In this document: positions 26,640-53,871 of the stretch, in pieces | Layout of the letters: each line of letters begins with the position of its first letter | Numbering within the stretch: position 1 is the first letter of the stretch | Assembly: GCA_009746045.1 (NCBI GenBank) | Contig: RPFO01000401.1 | Coordinates: forward strand, 95,001 to 159,000 | Reading direction: 5' to 3' | DNA length: 64,000 nt | From: Mesostigma viride | Lineage: Eukaryota > Streptophyta > Mesostigmatophyceae > Mesostigmatales > Mesostigmataceae | The notes under the pieces: model-generated | Seen by the model: the letters and a program-made list of their open reading frames with translations, nothing else | Told to the model about the DNA's origin: nothing | Database searches by the model: none | Position numbers and translations under genes: made by a program

Positions 26640-27589
26640 AGGTAATGGTTTATCCGGCTTTATTTGCGAATCTGCTGGCAGAATCTGCGCTGGTTGCATG
26701 CAATGCTTCTTTCGCACGCCCCGCTGAGCAGCTGGCCACCTTTTTTGGGCCGTCGGATCGGGTGGTGTGCCTTGATTATGTCTGCGTACGTCGGGCTCAG
26801 CGCCCCTCAGTTGTCGATGCTCGCGTCCTGCAAGATTCTGTCAGCACGGTGGAATCTGATCATCGTCTCGTGCTCGCTCGCATCAGATTGCGGTTTCCTG
26901 GGGTGAAACCGTCGCGACAGCTGGCACCTCAGCCAGATCTGAAAGTGCTCCGGATTGTGCTGAAGGATGCCGACAAGATGTCAGCAGAAGAGCAGGCCGC
27001 TATGTCGCACAGGGATGATTTCCTGGCCGTATTCGACGCCGGGGGCAGCCGACAGCAGTTACACGCCATTCCGCCGCCGGGGGATATTTCAGTGATCCTC
27101 CGTGGTGTCGCCGCCAAGTATCGCCTGGCTGCCCGCACCCTCCCCACCTTGCCTCCGCGTCGGCAGCTTGCTGTCCACCGTCACGCACCGACAGTGGTCG
27201 CCGCCAGGCAGATGCTCCGCCGCAACCGAGATCCGCTCGCCAAACCTGGGCTGCAAGCAGCTCTGAGGGCCGCCTACGAGCAGGCTGAGAAGGCAGATGC
27301 TCAGCAGATGGTCAAGGACCTGCGCAGCTGCCAGCAGAAGCACGACGGCAAGGGGGCCTGGTTCTGGTACAAGCGCCTCGGGCACCCGGACGGCCTCGGC
27401 CGGCCCCACCGCCACGACGTCCCCGGCGCCCCAGCCAAGCGGCTTCGTACCTGGGCCACGGCCACGGCCGAGGTCGTGGGGACAGCTGCGCCGCCCCCAC
27501 CCCTGCTCCCAGCCGCCGCCGCCCGCCGGCCGCCCTGGCCGGCCCCGCAGGGCCCCCGGCCCCGCCTAGGTCAGCGGCGGACTACCTAG
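26640..27589 (+). pseudogene. LINE copy B, 5' part (end of endonuclease and linker)
   Basis: The open frame 26645-27589 holds VSTVESDHRLVLARIRLRF, typical of the last motif of an AP-type endonuclease, and then the linker region with RRNRDPLAKPGLQAAL. It stops in a GC-rich run near 27560 where the frame leading into the RT gene begins. A single frameshift therefore separates it from the RT frame. The earlier endonuclease motifs are missing, so the element is 5' truncated. Confidence 0.7.
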
Positions 27590-27627
27590 TCCCCCCGCTG
27601 GTCGGCCCACTTGGCGACCCGTCTGAC

Positions 27628-29271
27628 ATGCCTCCTTTCACCTCTCGCGAGGTCACGGAGGCGGTCCAGCGCCTGCGTTATGACGCAGCCACCGGCTCTG
27701 ACGAGATTCCGGCCGCAGTTGTAAAACTTGCAGCCGAATTCGAGGACACAGGTGTTATGCTGCTCTTCCGGGACATCTGCAACCGCCTTCTGCTGTCGTC
27801 GCAACCACCTCCAGCGGCCTGGCAACACAGTTTTCGCACGATGCTGTACAAGAACAAGGGGTCGCCTGCCGACCCCGGCAACTACAGAGGGGTGTGCATT
27901 CAAAGTGCCCCCCTCAAGCTTCTTATGCGGCTCATCCTGAACCGCCTGCGCACGGCCCTGGACGGTCACCTCAGCGAGACTCAGCACGGCTTCCGTTCAG
28001 GTCGCAACACAGTACAGGCGCTCTTCGCTACTCGCCGACTGGTGGAGGAACTGCAACGCCTTCAGCCTGGTGAGTCCCCTTTGCACCTTGTGCTGGTGGA
28101 CTTCATCAAAGCCTTCGATTCGGTTTTCTGGCCTGCGCTTTGGGACATCCTCGAGTTGTTCCGGATCCCCCGCCCCCTGATTGCTGTCATCCGCAACCTG
28201 TATGAAGGGTCCACCACTTCGGTGCGCACTTCTTACGGGACCACGCCCCCATGCCCTTTACAGAAGGGTGTGTGGCAGGGCTGCGTGCTGTCGCCCTACC
28301 TGTTCATTATTGTTGTCGAATACGTAATGATTCAGGCGCGCAAGCGATTTGCCCGCATCGTGGGCAGGGAACCAGGAGTGCAGGTTGCTAACAAATTCTG
28401 GCATGGCGGTGCGGACACGGAGATTCGGCTGGCAGACATCATTTACGCAGACGACACCACCCTCTTTGAGGACACTGAGCACGTGCAGACATGGCTTGAC
28501 TGCCTGGCTCTCGAGGCCCGTGCAGTGGGGCTTGAGGTCAGCAAGAAGACAGAGGCCCTGGCGGTTGGGCTCACCACCTCAGCGCCGCCCCTCTATCTCC
28601 TAGACGGCTCTCGAGTCCTGTATCGGGACCGCGTTAAGCTGCTGGGCAGCCTGCTCCCTAGCTGCGAGGTGGATGTGGACCACCGCATCTCCCTCGCCTG
28701 GCACGCTTTACGCCAGTACCGGGCCCTATGGCGCAAGCCCCTGGGCAAGATCGAGAAACAGGACCTGTTCAAGGTCCTCGTCCTTCCTGTTCTCACGTAT
28801 GGCGCCGAGACGTGGACCCTCACCGCCGACCTGGCCCGCAAGCTGGACGGCGCGGTCACCAGCATGCTGCGTTCCATTTTCAGAGTAGGATATGCTGCTC
28901 ATGTCCGCAATGAGGACCTGTACCAGGGCATGCCCTATATCACCAGCACAATTAAGCAACGCCGCCTGCAGCTAGTAGGGCACCTAGCTCGCACCAATCA
29001 GGTAGACACCTCACGTGGCCCCCCCGCAGGACTGCGACCAGCCCAGCCTGGCCGGCACCTCCTGACGTGGGCTGGGCCCAGTGATGTTAGACGCCGCAAG
29101 GCCCGCACCTTCAAAGAACAGCTAGTAGAGGACATGGGGGGCCTCGGCCTCTCCGTGATTTGGAAGAAGATGATGGACAAGGCCAAGTGGGCCCAGGTCA
29201 TAGAGGACAACGAGCCCCCCCCAGTGGGGAAGCGCCCGCGTGTGCAATCCCACGGGAGGCACGCTAGATAG
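27628..29271 (+). CDS. LINE reverse transcriptase, near-intact (copy B)
   Basis: 547 codons, open throughout. RT motifs in order: MLYKNKGSPADPGNYRGVC (residues 72-90), LSETQHGFRSGRN, LVDFIKAFDSVFW with the catalytic Asp at 158 and AFD at 162-164, GVWQGCVLSPYLFIIVVEY, and IIYADDTTLF with YADD at 273-276 (about 28444). The thumb and the C-terminal LPVLTYGAETWTLT and RRLQLVGHLARTNQ follow. Its job is target-primed reverse transcription of the element RNA. Upstream in-frame codons (PRSAADYLVPPLVGPLGDP) show that the true frame starts before this ATG, linked to the endonuclease part by a frameshift. All catalytic residues are kept, so it may be recent. Confidence 0.9.
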   Translation: MPPFTSREVTEAVQRLRYDAATGSDEIPAAVVKLAAEFEDTGVMLLFRDICNRLLLSSQPPPAAWQHSFRTMLYKNKGSPADPGNYRGVCIQSAPLKLLMRLILNRLRTALDGHLSETQHGFRSGRNTVQALFATRRLVEELQRLQPGESPLHLVLVDFIKAFDSVFWPALWDILELFRIPRPLIAVIRNLYEGSTTSVRTSYGTTPPCPLQKGVWQGCVLSPYLFIIVVEYVMIQARKRFARIVGREPGVQVANKFWHGGADTEIRLADIIYADDTTLFEDTEHVQTWLDCLALEARAVGLEVSKKTEALAVGLTTSAPPLYLLDGSRVLYRDRVKLLGSLLPSCEVDVDHRISLAWHALRQYRALWRKPLGKIEKQDLFKVLVLPVLTYGAETWTLTADLARKLDGAVTSMLRSIFRVGYAAHVRNEDLYQGMPYITSTIKQRRLQLVGHLARTNQVDTSRGPPAGLRPAQPGRHLLTWAGPSDVRRRKARTFKEQLVEDMGGLGLSVIWKKMMDKAKWAQVIEDNEPPPVGKRPRVQSHGRHAR

Positions 29272-29460
29272 CTCCCCCTAGGGCAGCGTGCGGCTGCCTA
29301 GATAGATGATGTAGTTAGAATGTTGCTAGATAGATGTAGTATGTAGCCAATGTAGATAGATTAGACCGGTAGGAATGTTTGCACCCATCCATCCATTCAT
29401 CGGGGTTAATGCTCCGTGACTCCCCAACGGGAGCACGAGTCTAATTAATTAATTAATTAT
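29272..29460 (+). mobile_element. 3' UTR, hairpin and AATT tail of LINE copy B
   Basis: After the stop there are TAGATAGATG-like repeats, then CTCCCCAACGGGAG at 29420-29433, able to form a 5-bp stem with a CAAC loop, then an AATT tail to 29458. The same block is seen inverted at 21957-22073 and degraded at 56690-56755. Confidence 0.75.
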
Positions 29461-29699
29461 CCGGGTGGTCTGACCCAAGGAAACCCCCATTGGACTATCC
29501 AACTAAGTTGTCCAATGTTGGTATTGAGGTTCCCTACCCTCCCTGGGAAAAAAGTGGGGGGTAAACTTTTCCTTGGGGAAAAAAGATCGTCTTTTGGCCA
29601 ACTTTGACTAGAGCTATCATCCAAATGCTTTGATAAAGCCATGGTATTATTGCATATTCTGAAAGCCCTTGAAGTGTAGATACTCCTAGCATCTTGGTT

Positions 29700-30130
29700 A
29701 ATTAATTAATTAATTATCAACATCACTCCGTTTGGAGTAGATGTAGCACATAGCCCTGAGAAGGGGCATATGGCTTTTAATACATTCTAGGCTACTTCAT
29801 GCAAGGGTGGGAATGTAAGCTACCCCTGCTCTAGGTGCACCAGGGCACCCGCACCCGCATGGTCTATCACGCTATGCCCGGGTAAGGGGGGAGCATGCCT
29901 GTGAGGGGGAAGATCATCATGGCTAGACAAAAACTAGAGCGTGGCATCTCAGCAGAGAGCAGCTCTCTGCATGGGCACAGCATTACTAAATAAAACTAGG
30001 CAGCGTCTGGAGTGTGGCTCATCATAGGCACACATGTACATGACTAAAAAGGCTAGGCCTAAGCTGGTATAGTGCCTGTAGTAGGCGGGCATGTACAAGG
30101 CCACTGTCTAACTATTCTACACTACTGCTG
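29700..30130 (-). mobile_element. TTAA-tailed short element (SINE-like), second copy
   Basis: Minus-oriented relative of 5618-6060: an AATT tail at 29697-29716, a hairpin CTCC-GTTT-GGAG at 29726-29737, then the shared body with AGCACATAGCCCTGAGAAGG. It sits between LINE copies B and C. Non-coding. Confidence 0.6.
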
Positions 30131-30239
30131 TATTCCCCTAGCATCTTGGTTGGGCCGGGTATTTAATTGGAGTTGTGGCCTGTGAGTTATGATTTTTTTC
30201 ATTTTCAGTGGTACGTATGAAAGTGCCAAAAATGGGTCA

Positions 30240-31345
30240 GCGGACTAGAAGGGGTTCGAGCCCAGCTTGCACATCCTTTACGAGCGCGAACACGGCGGCG
30301 TTGACCCGGGCTACCGCCTGTCCGACTTGATTTATGTGGATGACACCACGTACCCTCATCGCGCGCCCGAGCACATTCATCAGACCTGGGTGGACTGTCT
30401 GGGCTTGGAGGCGAAGGCGGTACGTGGGGTTAATTGGATATTAGTGTCAAAACTGAGGCGCGATGGTGATTGGGGCTTCCAGTCGCCCGCCGCTGCCGCG
30501 GCTGCTAGACGGGACGGAGGTCCCGTTCCGTGATTGCTTCAAACTGCTGGGGAGCATGCTCCCCGACACCGCCGACGATGTGGACACCCGCATCGGCCTG
30601 GCCTGGGCTAGGCATCGTTAGCTCAAAACCTACTGGCACTCGAAGGCCCTCGGCCAGCACCGCAAGCGCATGCTCCTCAAGGTCCTGGTCCTCACGGTGC
30701 TAACCTATGGCGCCGAGGCATGGACGCTCACGGACACGCTGGCCGCCAAGCTAGACGGCACGGTTTACAGGATGCTCCGTCAGGCCCTGAATGCAGGGTT
30801 TTCCACGCATAGGTCTTTAGAATCTTTGTACCAGGGCATGCCTCGCATTTCGGACGAGATGAGACAGCGTAGGATAGCATTTGTAGGACATCTTGCTCGC
30901 ACCAGCCAGGTAGACACCAACCTCGGTCTGGCCCGCGGCCCCCAGCGAGGGCGGCATATCCTGACCTGGCCTGGCCCCAAGGACATACCTGAGAAGGTAG
31001 GCAAACATGTCATGACCTACCCACGTAGCAGTTGCTGGCCGACCTAGTGGTCCCAGCCCCGTTTGAACATCGCATTCACTCCCTCTCTCTTGCTTGGACT
31101 GCTATGCAGAACAAGAAGAGGTGGAAGATGATTGTCCAGGCTCATACGCCAGCCCCTGTGGGCAAGCCCCCCCCCCCCAAGAGGAAGGGGCGCTTTGCTG
31201 AGTAGAATAGGTAGGGTTTTCTAGATTAGATTAGCTTAGAGTTACTTTAGTTCGGTTTCGCGGCTTTGCCCACCTCCATCCATCCAGCAAGGGAATATGT
31301 GCTACACGATCTCCCAACGGAGTCATGTTATAATTTTAATTTAAT
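30240..31345 (+). pseudogene. LINE copy C, 3' part, degenerate
   Basis: Plus-oriented RT remnant. LSDLIYVDDTTYPHRAPEH (30318-30375) is a damaged YADD motif with Val in place of Ala. LKVLVLTVLTYGAEAWTLT follows at 30673-30730 and RRIAFVGHLARTSQVDTNLG near 30870-30925. Stops and frameshifts break the frame. The 3' end has CTCCCAACGGAG at 31311-31322 and an AT tail, the same subfamily as copy A. Confidence 0.85.
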
Positions 31346-31662
31346 GGTGCTGGTAATAAGCCACAACATTAGTATATCAGATGTCACATAGGCAAGAAAG
31401 CGAGCCACCCATGCATCGTCATAAAAGGCGCTTGGAGATTTGAATAGTTGTCTCACTTTTATAAAAGGCACATTGAGATTTGGCATCTAGGCAATCGATG
31501 CCTTCAGTGCATGTTCACGCACTTACTATCTTACTTAGGCAATCGAGACAGATGGTTGATGCTTTGGTTGCTGGCAAGCAAGGGCCACTCACACAGTACA
31601 AGGAAGGAACACTGATGCCCGTAGTTGTTAATAGTATATCAAGACAGGCGGTCAATGCTGTG

Positions 31663-48462
<16,800 letters not shown>

Positions 48463-49440
48463 GGTGAAACAGAATTTCCAACTAGCTAGTTGATGTGGGA
48501 AAACCCTGTCTCACTCAAACTTCAAGAAGAATAACTCGTTCCAAAAGCCGAGCGGCAATGCTTCGCTTTTAACGGGCTACCCGTGCCACTCGTAAGCCGT
48601 TTATTAGGTGCAGTACTCGAAGACAATTCGACGAGCTTATGAATGGTCGACAAAAGCTATTAAGTGTAGGTCACAGTCAAGGATTTCCACGTCCACCTCG
48701 ACACCCGAGCCGAGGGAAGTGACCTCATAGCCCGAAGGAAACGTGACAACGATGACCACGCAGATGCCTGCATTACTAGAGTGGAAAATTCCCGGGGAAA
48801 ACATGGGTAAAAACTAAAACCTGGTACAGTACTGTAAAACAGTTTACAAGAACGGGGGCTTCGCCCCCGGGCCCCCGGTAGTAACCAATATTGTGCCTGT
48901 CCGGCGTTTGTGGCCGGTCTCCGGCCGGACACGTCACCTACTCTACTACAACCGTCTACGGAACGTGTGCACATTTAGGGCCCACTGAACGCGAGCAAAT
49001 ATTCCAGTCCGGGCGACCAACTGGAGTGAAAATCTGTGAAAATCGTACGCTAGTTCCCGGCCAATCAGAGATTCTGGAGACATTTGCCCTTGCCATTGCG
49101 CCACGGAGATGTGCGACTGAGGCCGTAAGCATTAGTAACCGTTGGGGTAACACAGCGAACACGTCTTGCACTTTGTTCACTGTGCGATGTTCAGACGGAG
49201 GTACGTGTAAAATACGTATGCGTATATCATTGCTAGTGCGTTAGGTTTAGTTGTGACATTTATTGAGCGTTACGGAAGCATTTATATTTCATTGGTAAGG
49301 CAGGGAGGACCATGAGCGCGACATTAATCTATTCATCCATTAATTTATCACAACCGGTTATACCGTAGGATAATTTACACTAAAGTTGGTCGCCCGGAGT
49401 GGAAGCAATATATGCATTCATTGAGAATATTAGAGGCGGG
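48463..49440. other. upstream region of the UBA-PUB gene
   Basis: The promoter of the minus-strand gene must lie here. No clear TATA box is visible in the first 150 bases. A GGGGGCTTCGCCCCCGGGCCCCC-type palindrome lies near 48855-48880 and a CCGGCC inverted pair near 48905-48925. No other gene is seen. Confidence 0.5.
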
Positions 49441-49559
49441 TGAGAATGGCATGCAACATAGGGAAATTAAACCCCGAAAAGAAGAACCTGAAATATATGT
49501 ATCAAGGAGACAACCATGTATACCTGGCATTATATACTGCGGCTTTACCAAAGATGCCC

Positions 49560-49985
49560 TCTACCTACATGCAGTTTCACCCATGGAGTATGCCCCTTAG
49601 ATCAACCCCTGTCACGCAGTGCGTTACCAATGATGATAGGTATTGGGCATACGTACATGCAGCTTCACCCATGCCGTACGCCCCTCAGGTCAACCCCTGG
49701 AACGCACCGTGCCTTACCAATGACCGGACAGGTAAGGAGTACCTTGTGCAGTTTCGCCCATGCAGTATGCCCCTGAGATCAACCCCTGTCACCTTTCTTT
49801 CCAGCACAACCCTTTGGTAAAAAACCAAAGCTTGCCACAAGGCCAAATTCAATATACGCATACGCATAAAGATATGTATACACATAACATACAGCCTTAC
49901 CAATGATACTCCCTACCTGCATGCGTTTCACCCGTGCAGTATGCCCCTCAGATCAACCCATGTCACTTTCTTTCCAACACATCCG
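49560..49985. repeat. ~90-bp tandem repeat
   Basis: Four diverged units with ATGCAGTTTCACCCATG and TATGCCCCTNAGATCAACCC, starting near 49561, 49653, 49742 and 49914. A related inverted unit is at 1346-1470. Non-coding. Confidence 0.8.
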
Positions 49986-50339
49986 TTTGCTAAAAATACA
50001 CAAGCTGGTGAGCCTCCAAGCACAGTGAAGCCTCCAAGCACAGTGAAGCCGGTGCTAAGAAACGTTTAATTGCCTCAATATTTACATACAACTGAGCAGC
50101 CTGCAGCAAACACCTTCCAACAAACCACTCAAAAACCACTCGATAAAACCCCGACAGCCGACATGTTTCGCTTCTTAGCAACGTTATCAACGTGAGGTTA
50201 TGCCTTCTTTCCCGTCAGATAGCGCCAGATCCCTTGCCATGCCGCCCTGCAGCGCCGCCGGAGTTTTAATGATGTTATCTACGTTGCATGCCTGTGAGGT
50301 GTCAAGGCGCGAGCCACCACAAAAGATGATCCCACCACA

Positions 50340-50450
50340 AAGTAGATCCCACCACGAAAGGTATCGTCCCTCGCCCGGGGGCATAAGAAAGGGTCCGAAT
50401 TCTCCCGATTTCTGGCCTGCGCTAGATGTCTCCTTGATAAAAATTTCCCC
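50340..50450 (-). repeat. fragment of the GAGACAACC dispersed family
   Basis: The words TTCTCCCGATTTCTGGCCTG and TCTCCTTGATAAA match the outer end of the palindromic element at 22.3-23.9 kb. Confidence 0.6.
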
Positions 50451-50599
50451 CTTCCATGCAGGACGCGCATCCCGCGAGACTGGTGGCGCAAACCGATAGT
50501 TATGGAAATCTTGACGTAAAGCAGCACACTTTCGACTCAAAGGCCAGTATAAACGCTTCCTTGCCGTTGATTGAATCCCACAACACCTGACTTTTCAAA

Positions 50600-51060
50600 A
50601 TGCACAAACAACATCATTCAACGACCTTCTTTCACGAATTCGCATGATTTCTCTGCATTCCGCATGCTATCGTTGTCTTCGTCCCTTCGTGCCTTCGTTG
50701 CATCCGTTAAAATCTGTTGAAATCATTGAAACCAACGCTACCGAGCTGTCCTTTGGCACGCAGCGACTGCGCGGTCGCCACGACACGCAAAAACCAGGCA
50801 GCAACCGGGCAACATGCACAAACAACACCATTAAATGACCTTCTTTAATGGAAATCGTGCGAATTCTCTGAATTCCGCATGCTATCCTTGTCTTCGTCCC
50901 ATCGTGCACTCGTTGCGTCCGTTGAAATTATTGAAACAAACCCTTACCGAGCTGTCCTGTGGCACGCAGCGACTGCGCAGTCGACATGCAAAGTGACGAA
51001 CCAACACGCAGCGACTGGGCAACAATGCCGCAATTCTGTGGTCAAACTGACGCTAGTTCC
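50600..51060. repeat. ~213-bp tandem duplication
   Basis: Two units starting near 50602 and 50815 share TGCACAAACAACA, GACCTTCTTT and ACCGAGCTGTCCT. A partial third follows. No gene. Confidence 0.75.
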
Positions 51061-51429
51061 CGGCCAATAACCGGGCAACAACCCCACCACGTTTGTCGCA
51101 CACATACCGCTTGAATCGGTCGCAATGCCGAAATTCTGTGGTCAATAGGCCACGCTACTCGAATACGGAAGAGTTTGCGCAACACTTTTGGCAAAAGTTT
51201 GGGCAAACAACTTTCAGTGGGCCAGCCAAAACGCTGTTGGAGAAGAGTTTGGCCGCAATGGTGGCACAAATGGGCCAAACTTTGCCGCGCAACCAGTGGA
51301 CGCAACCAAGCCAACGGCACGCATGTAAGGGAACCCCTACGGTCGACCCCCCAATCGCGGTCGCCGCGGAACGCTACTCGCACGCGGCAACAGTTTGCTT
51401 TTAGGGTTTGCGCAAACAAATCGCTGTCT

Positions 51430-53180
51430 AAAATTGTAATATAAAGGGCAACAAGTTGGGGGCCCCTTCGGGGCCCAGACTTTTTGGCGCCTGAGCGGGC
51501 GATTGGCGCGTACACCCGCGGGGTGCGTCCTCGGGAACGCCGGCGCCACGCGGGGTGCGCAGTGCGAAGGGGCAGTGGCCGAGGGCGCCGAGGCGGGGGG
51601 GCCAGCGGGAGCCATAAAATTTCGGTTTCGTACGGCCGTTTTTTGGGCGGAGTCCCTTGCTTTTCACAGATTCGAGCCGTTTTTTGCAACGCTCCCCGTC
51701 TGAACACGTTCAGTTCAGTGATCTCGCAAAAATTGGCACGGAAATTGCGTGGGAAGTAGGCCGAACCGCAAATTCAACCCCAAAACCGTTCAGACTAGGG
51801 TTCGAACTAAATTTTCTGCACATTTCTCGTTCAGTCTGAACACTCAAAATTTTTCGTTCAGTCTGAACCCTTAGTATTTGTAGTAGGATGTTTGGATAGA
51901 GATCCTTCGTGTATTAACAAGTTAATCAGCCGTATATGCCCCACGGCATTTCTCGTGCATTTTGCTGAATTCGGTTTCTGTTCAGAATAGGTGACAGTCG
52001 ATCTTAGGAGGGTGTGACGGCGTTCAGGTCTGCGGTTACGGGCCGTAACTCGCGGCTCCGCAGGATTTCAGGCATAGTTGTCGTTCGTGGGGGTGCGATC
52101 AGGCCGTACGGTACGGCGCCCGCGGCGATGTCAGGATGTTCGGGTTTCTCCCTTGCGCAACACGATCGTAATATAGTAGTTGACAAGTTGGGGGCCCCTT
52201 CGGGGCCCAGACTTTTTGGCGCCTGAGCGGGCGATTGGCGTGTACACCCGCGGGGTGCGTCCTCGGGAACGCTGGCGCCACGCGGGGTGCGCAGTGCGAA
52301 GGGGCAGTGGCCGAGGGCGCCGAGGCGGGGGGGCCAGCGGGAGCCCAAAATTTTCGGTTTCGTACGGCCGTTTGGCTGGCGGAGCCCCCTGCTTTTCACA
52401 GATTCGAGCCGGTTTTTGCCACGCTTCCCGCCTGAACACGTTCAGGTCAGTCATCTCGCAGAAATTGCGTGTGAAGTAGGCCGAACCGAAAATTTAACAA
52501 AGATTCCGTTCAGAAATTTTTTTGAACTAAATTTTCGTTCAGTCTGTACACTCGAAATTTCCCGTTCAGTCTGAACCCTTAGTAAATCAAGTAGGATGTT
52601 TTGGAGATTCCTTTTCGGCAAACAACATCCCCCCCATCCGTATATGCCCCCCGGCATTTCTTGCGCATTTTGCTGAATTCAGCTTCCGTTCAGAACTTGT
52701 GAGACTCGATCTTAGGAGGGTGTGACGGCGTTCAGGCCGGCGGTTACGGGCCGTAACTCGCGGCTCCGCAGGATTTCAGGATTTGCCCTCGTTCGTGGGG
52801 GTGCGATCAGGCCGTACGGTACGGCGCCCGCGGCGGTGTCAGGATGTTCGGGTTTCTCCTTTGCGCAACACGATCGTAATATAGTAGTTGACAAGTTGGG
52901 GGCCCCTGCGGGGCCCGGACTTTTTGGCGCCTGAGCGGGCGATTGGCGCGTACACCCGCGGGGTGCGTCCTCGGGAACGCCGGCGCCACGCGGGGTGCGC
53001 AGTGCGAAGGGGCAGTGGCCGAGGGCGCCGAGGCGGGGGGGCCAGCGGGAGCCCGAAAATTTCGGTTACGTACGGCCGTTTTTTGGGCTGAGCCCCCTGC
53101 TTTTCAGAGTTTCGAGCCGTTTTTTGCCACGCTCCCCGTCTGAACACGTTCGGCACGAAAATTGCATGGGAATTTAATCG
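51430..53180. repeat. ~710-740 bp tandem repeat, three units
   Basis: The word AGTTGGGGGCCCCT starts near 51447, 52185 and 52893. Units share a GC-rich core (GGCGCCTGAGCGGGCG, GGGGTGCGTCCTCGGGAACG) and an AT-rich part with repeated GTTCAGTCTGAAC, an inverted-repeat word. The GC core stays open in several frames on both strands, but the proteins are of the low-complexity Arg/Gly/Ala type and differ by frame, so I do not call genes. Confidence 0.85.
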
Positions 53181-53224
53181 TACTAAATTTTGGTACGGTT
53201 CGTCTACTCTTCCGCAAAATTGCG

Positions 53225-53870
53225 CGCCTTCGGCTGAATTCAGCACTAACACTAACTAACTAACTAGCTAACTAACTAACTAGCTAACTAACTACAACAC
53301 GTGAGAAAAGACATACGAATACCGGATAAAATCTGTCCACAGAATTTGTTCCAAATTTACAACCATAAGCCTGCCATAGCGTTCATGAGTTTCAACGGGC
53401 GAGTTGCACACACGCACGTTACCTGGTAAGCTGCGGCTGATGGGACTGCCTTAGCAGGTTGTCGATAATTTTTTGGTAATGTCCTTGTTCATGAGAAGCT
53501 ACGTCATTTTGGTAATGACCTTGTTCATGAGAAACTACGTTGTCCGAGGTGACTGACGGTGGTGTGGTGGGTATAAAACCGTTTGGACTGGCGGTCGACC
53601 GGCACTTCGAGGCGTACATTTTCTGGGGCATTGTCGCCTGGCTTCGTCTAGTGGTGTGCCGCAAATGGCTTCCGTCGGGAACGCCGGCAAGGGGAAGGAG
53701 CAAGTAACAAAGGACACGAACCGATGCAAGTGTAGTTGACGGACTGTCTCAGGCAGTTGTCAATTGCTTGTATGACTACATTGCGTTTGCTATCTAACGT
53801 CGGTCGGCTTTTTTCATAAAGACTTCCCGATCAGGGTTGAGGAAAGCATTGTATCCTGAAGCCAACTGTG
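53225..53870. other. upstream of the 53.9-kb open frame
   Basis: A run of ACTAACTAACTAGCTA lies at about 53240-53295 and a 35-bp duplication with TTGGTAATG and TTGTTCATGAGAA at 53470-53545. No gene is seen. It probably contains the promoter of the frame that follows. Confidence 0.4.
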
Positions 53871-53871
53871 T

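Noticed and set aside
49440-49820. 126-codon plus-strand frame
   Set aside because: It runs through the ~90-bp tandem repeat and its frame is not kept between units.
51042-53252. Arg/Gly/Ala-rich frames in the ~710-bp repeat
   Set aside because: They are open in several frames on both strands because of GC richness. No domain is visible, although conservation of the core is noted as a finding.
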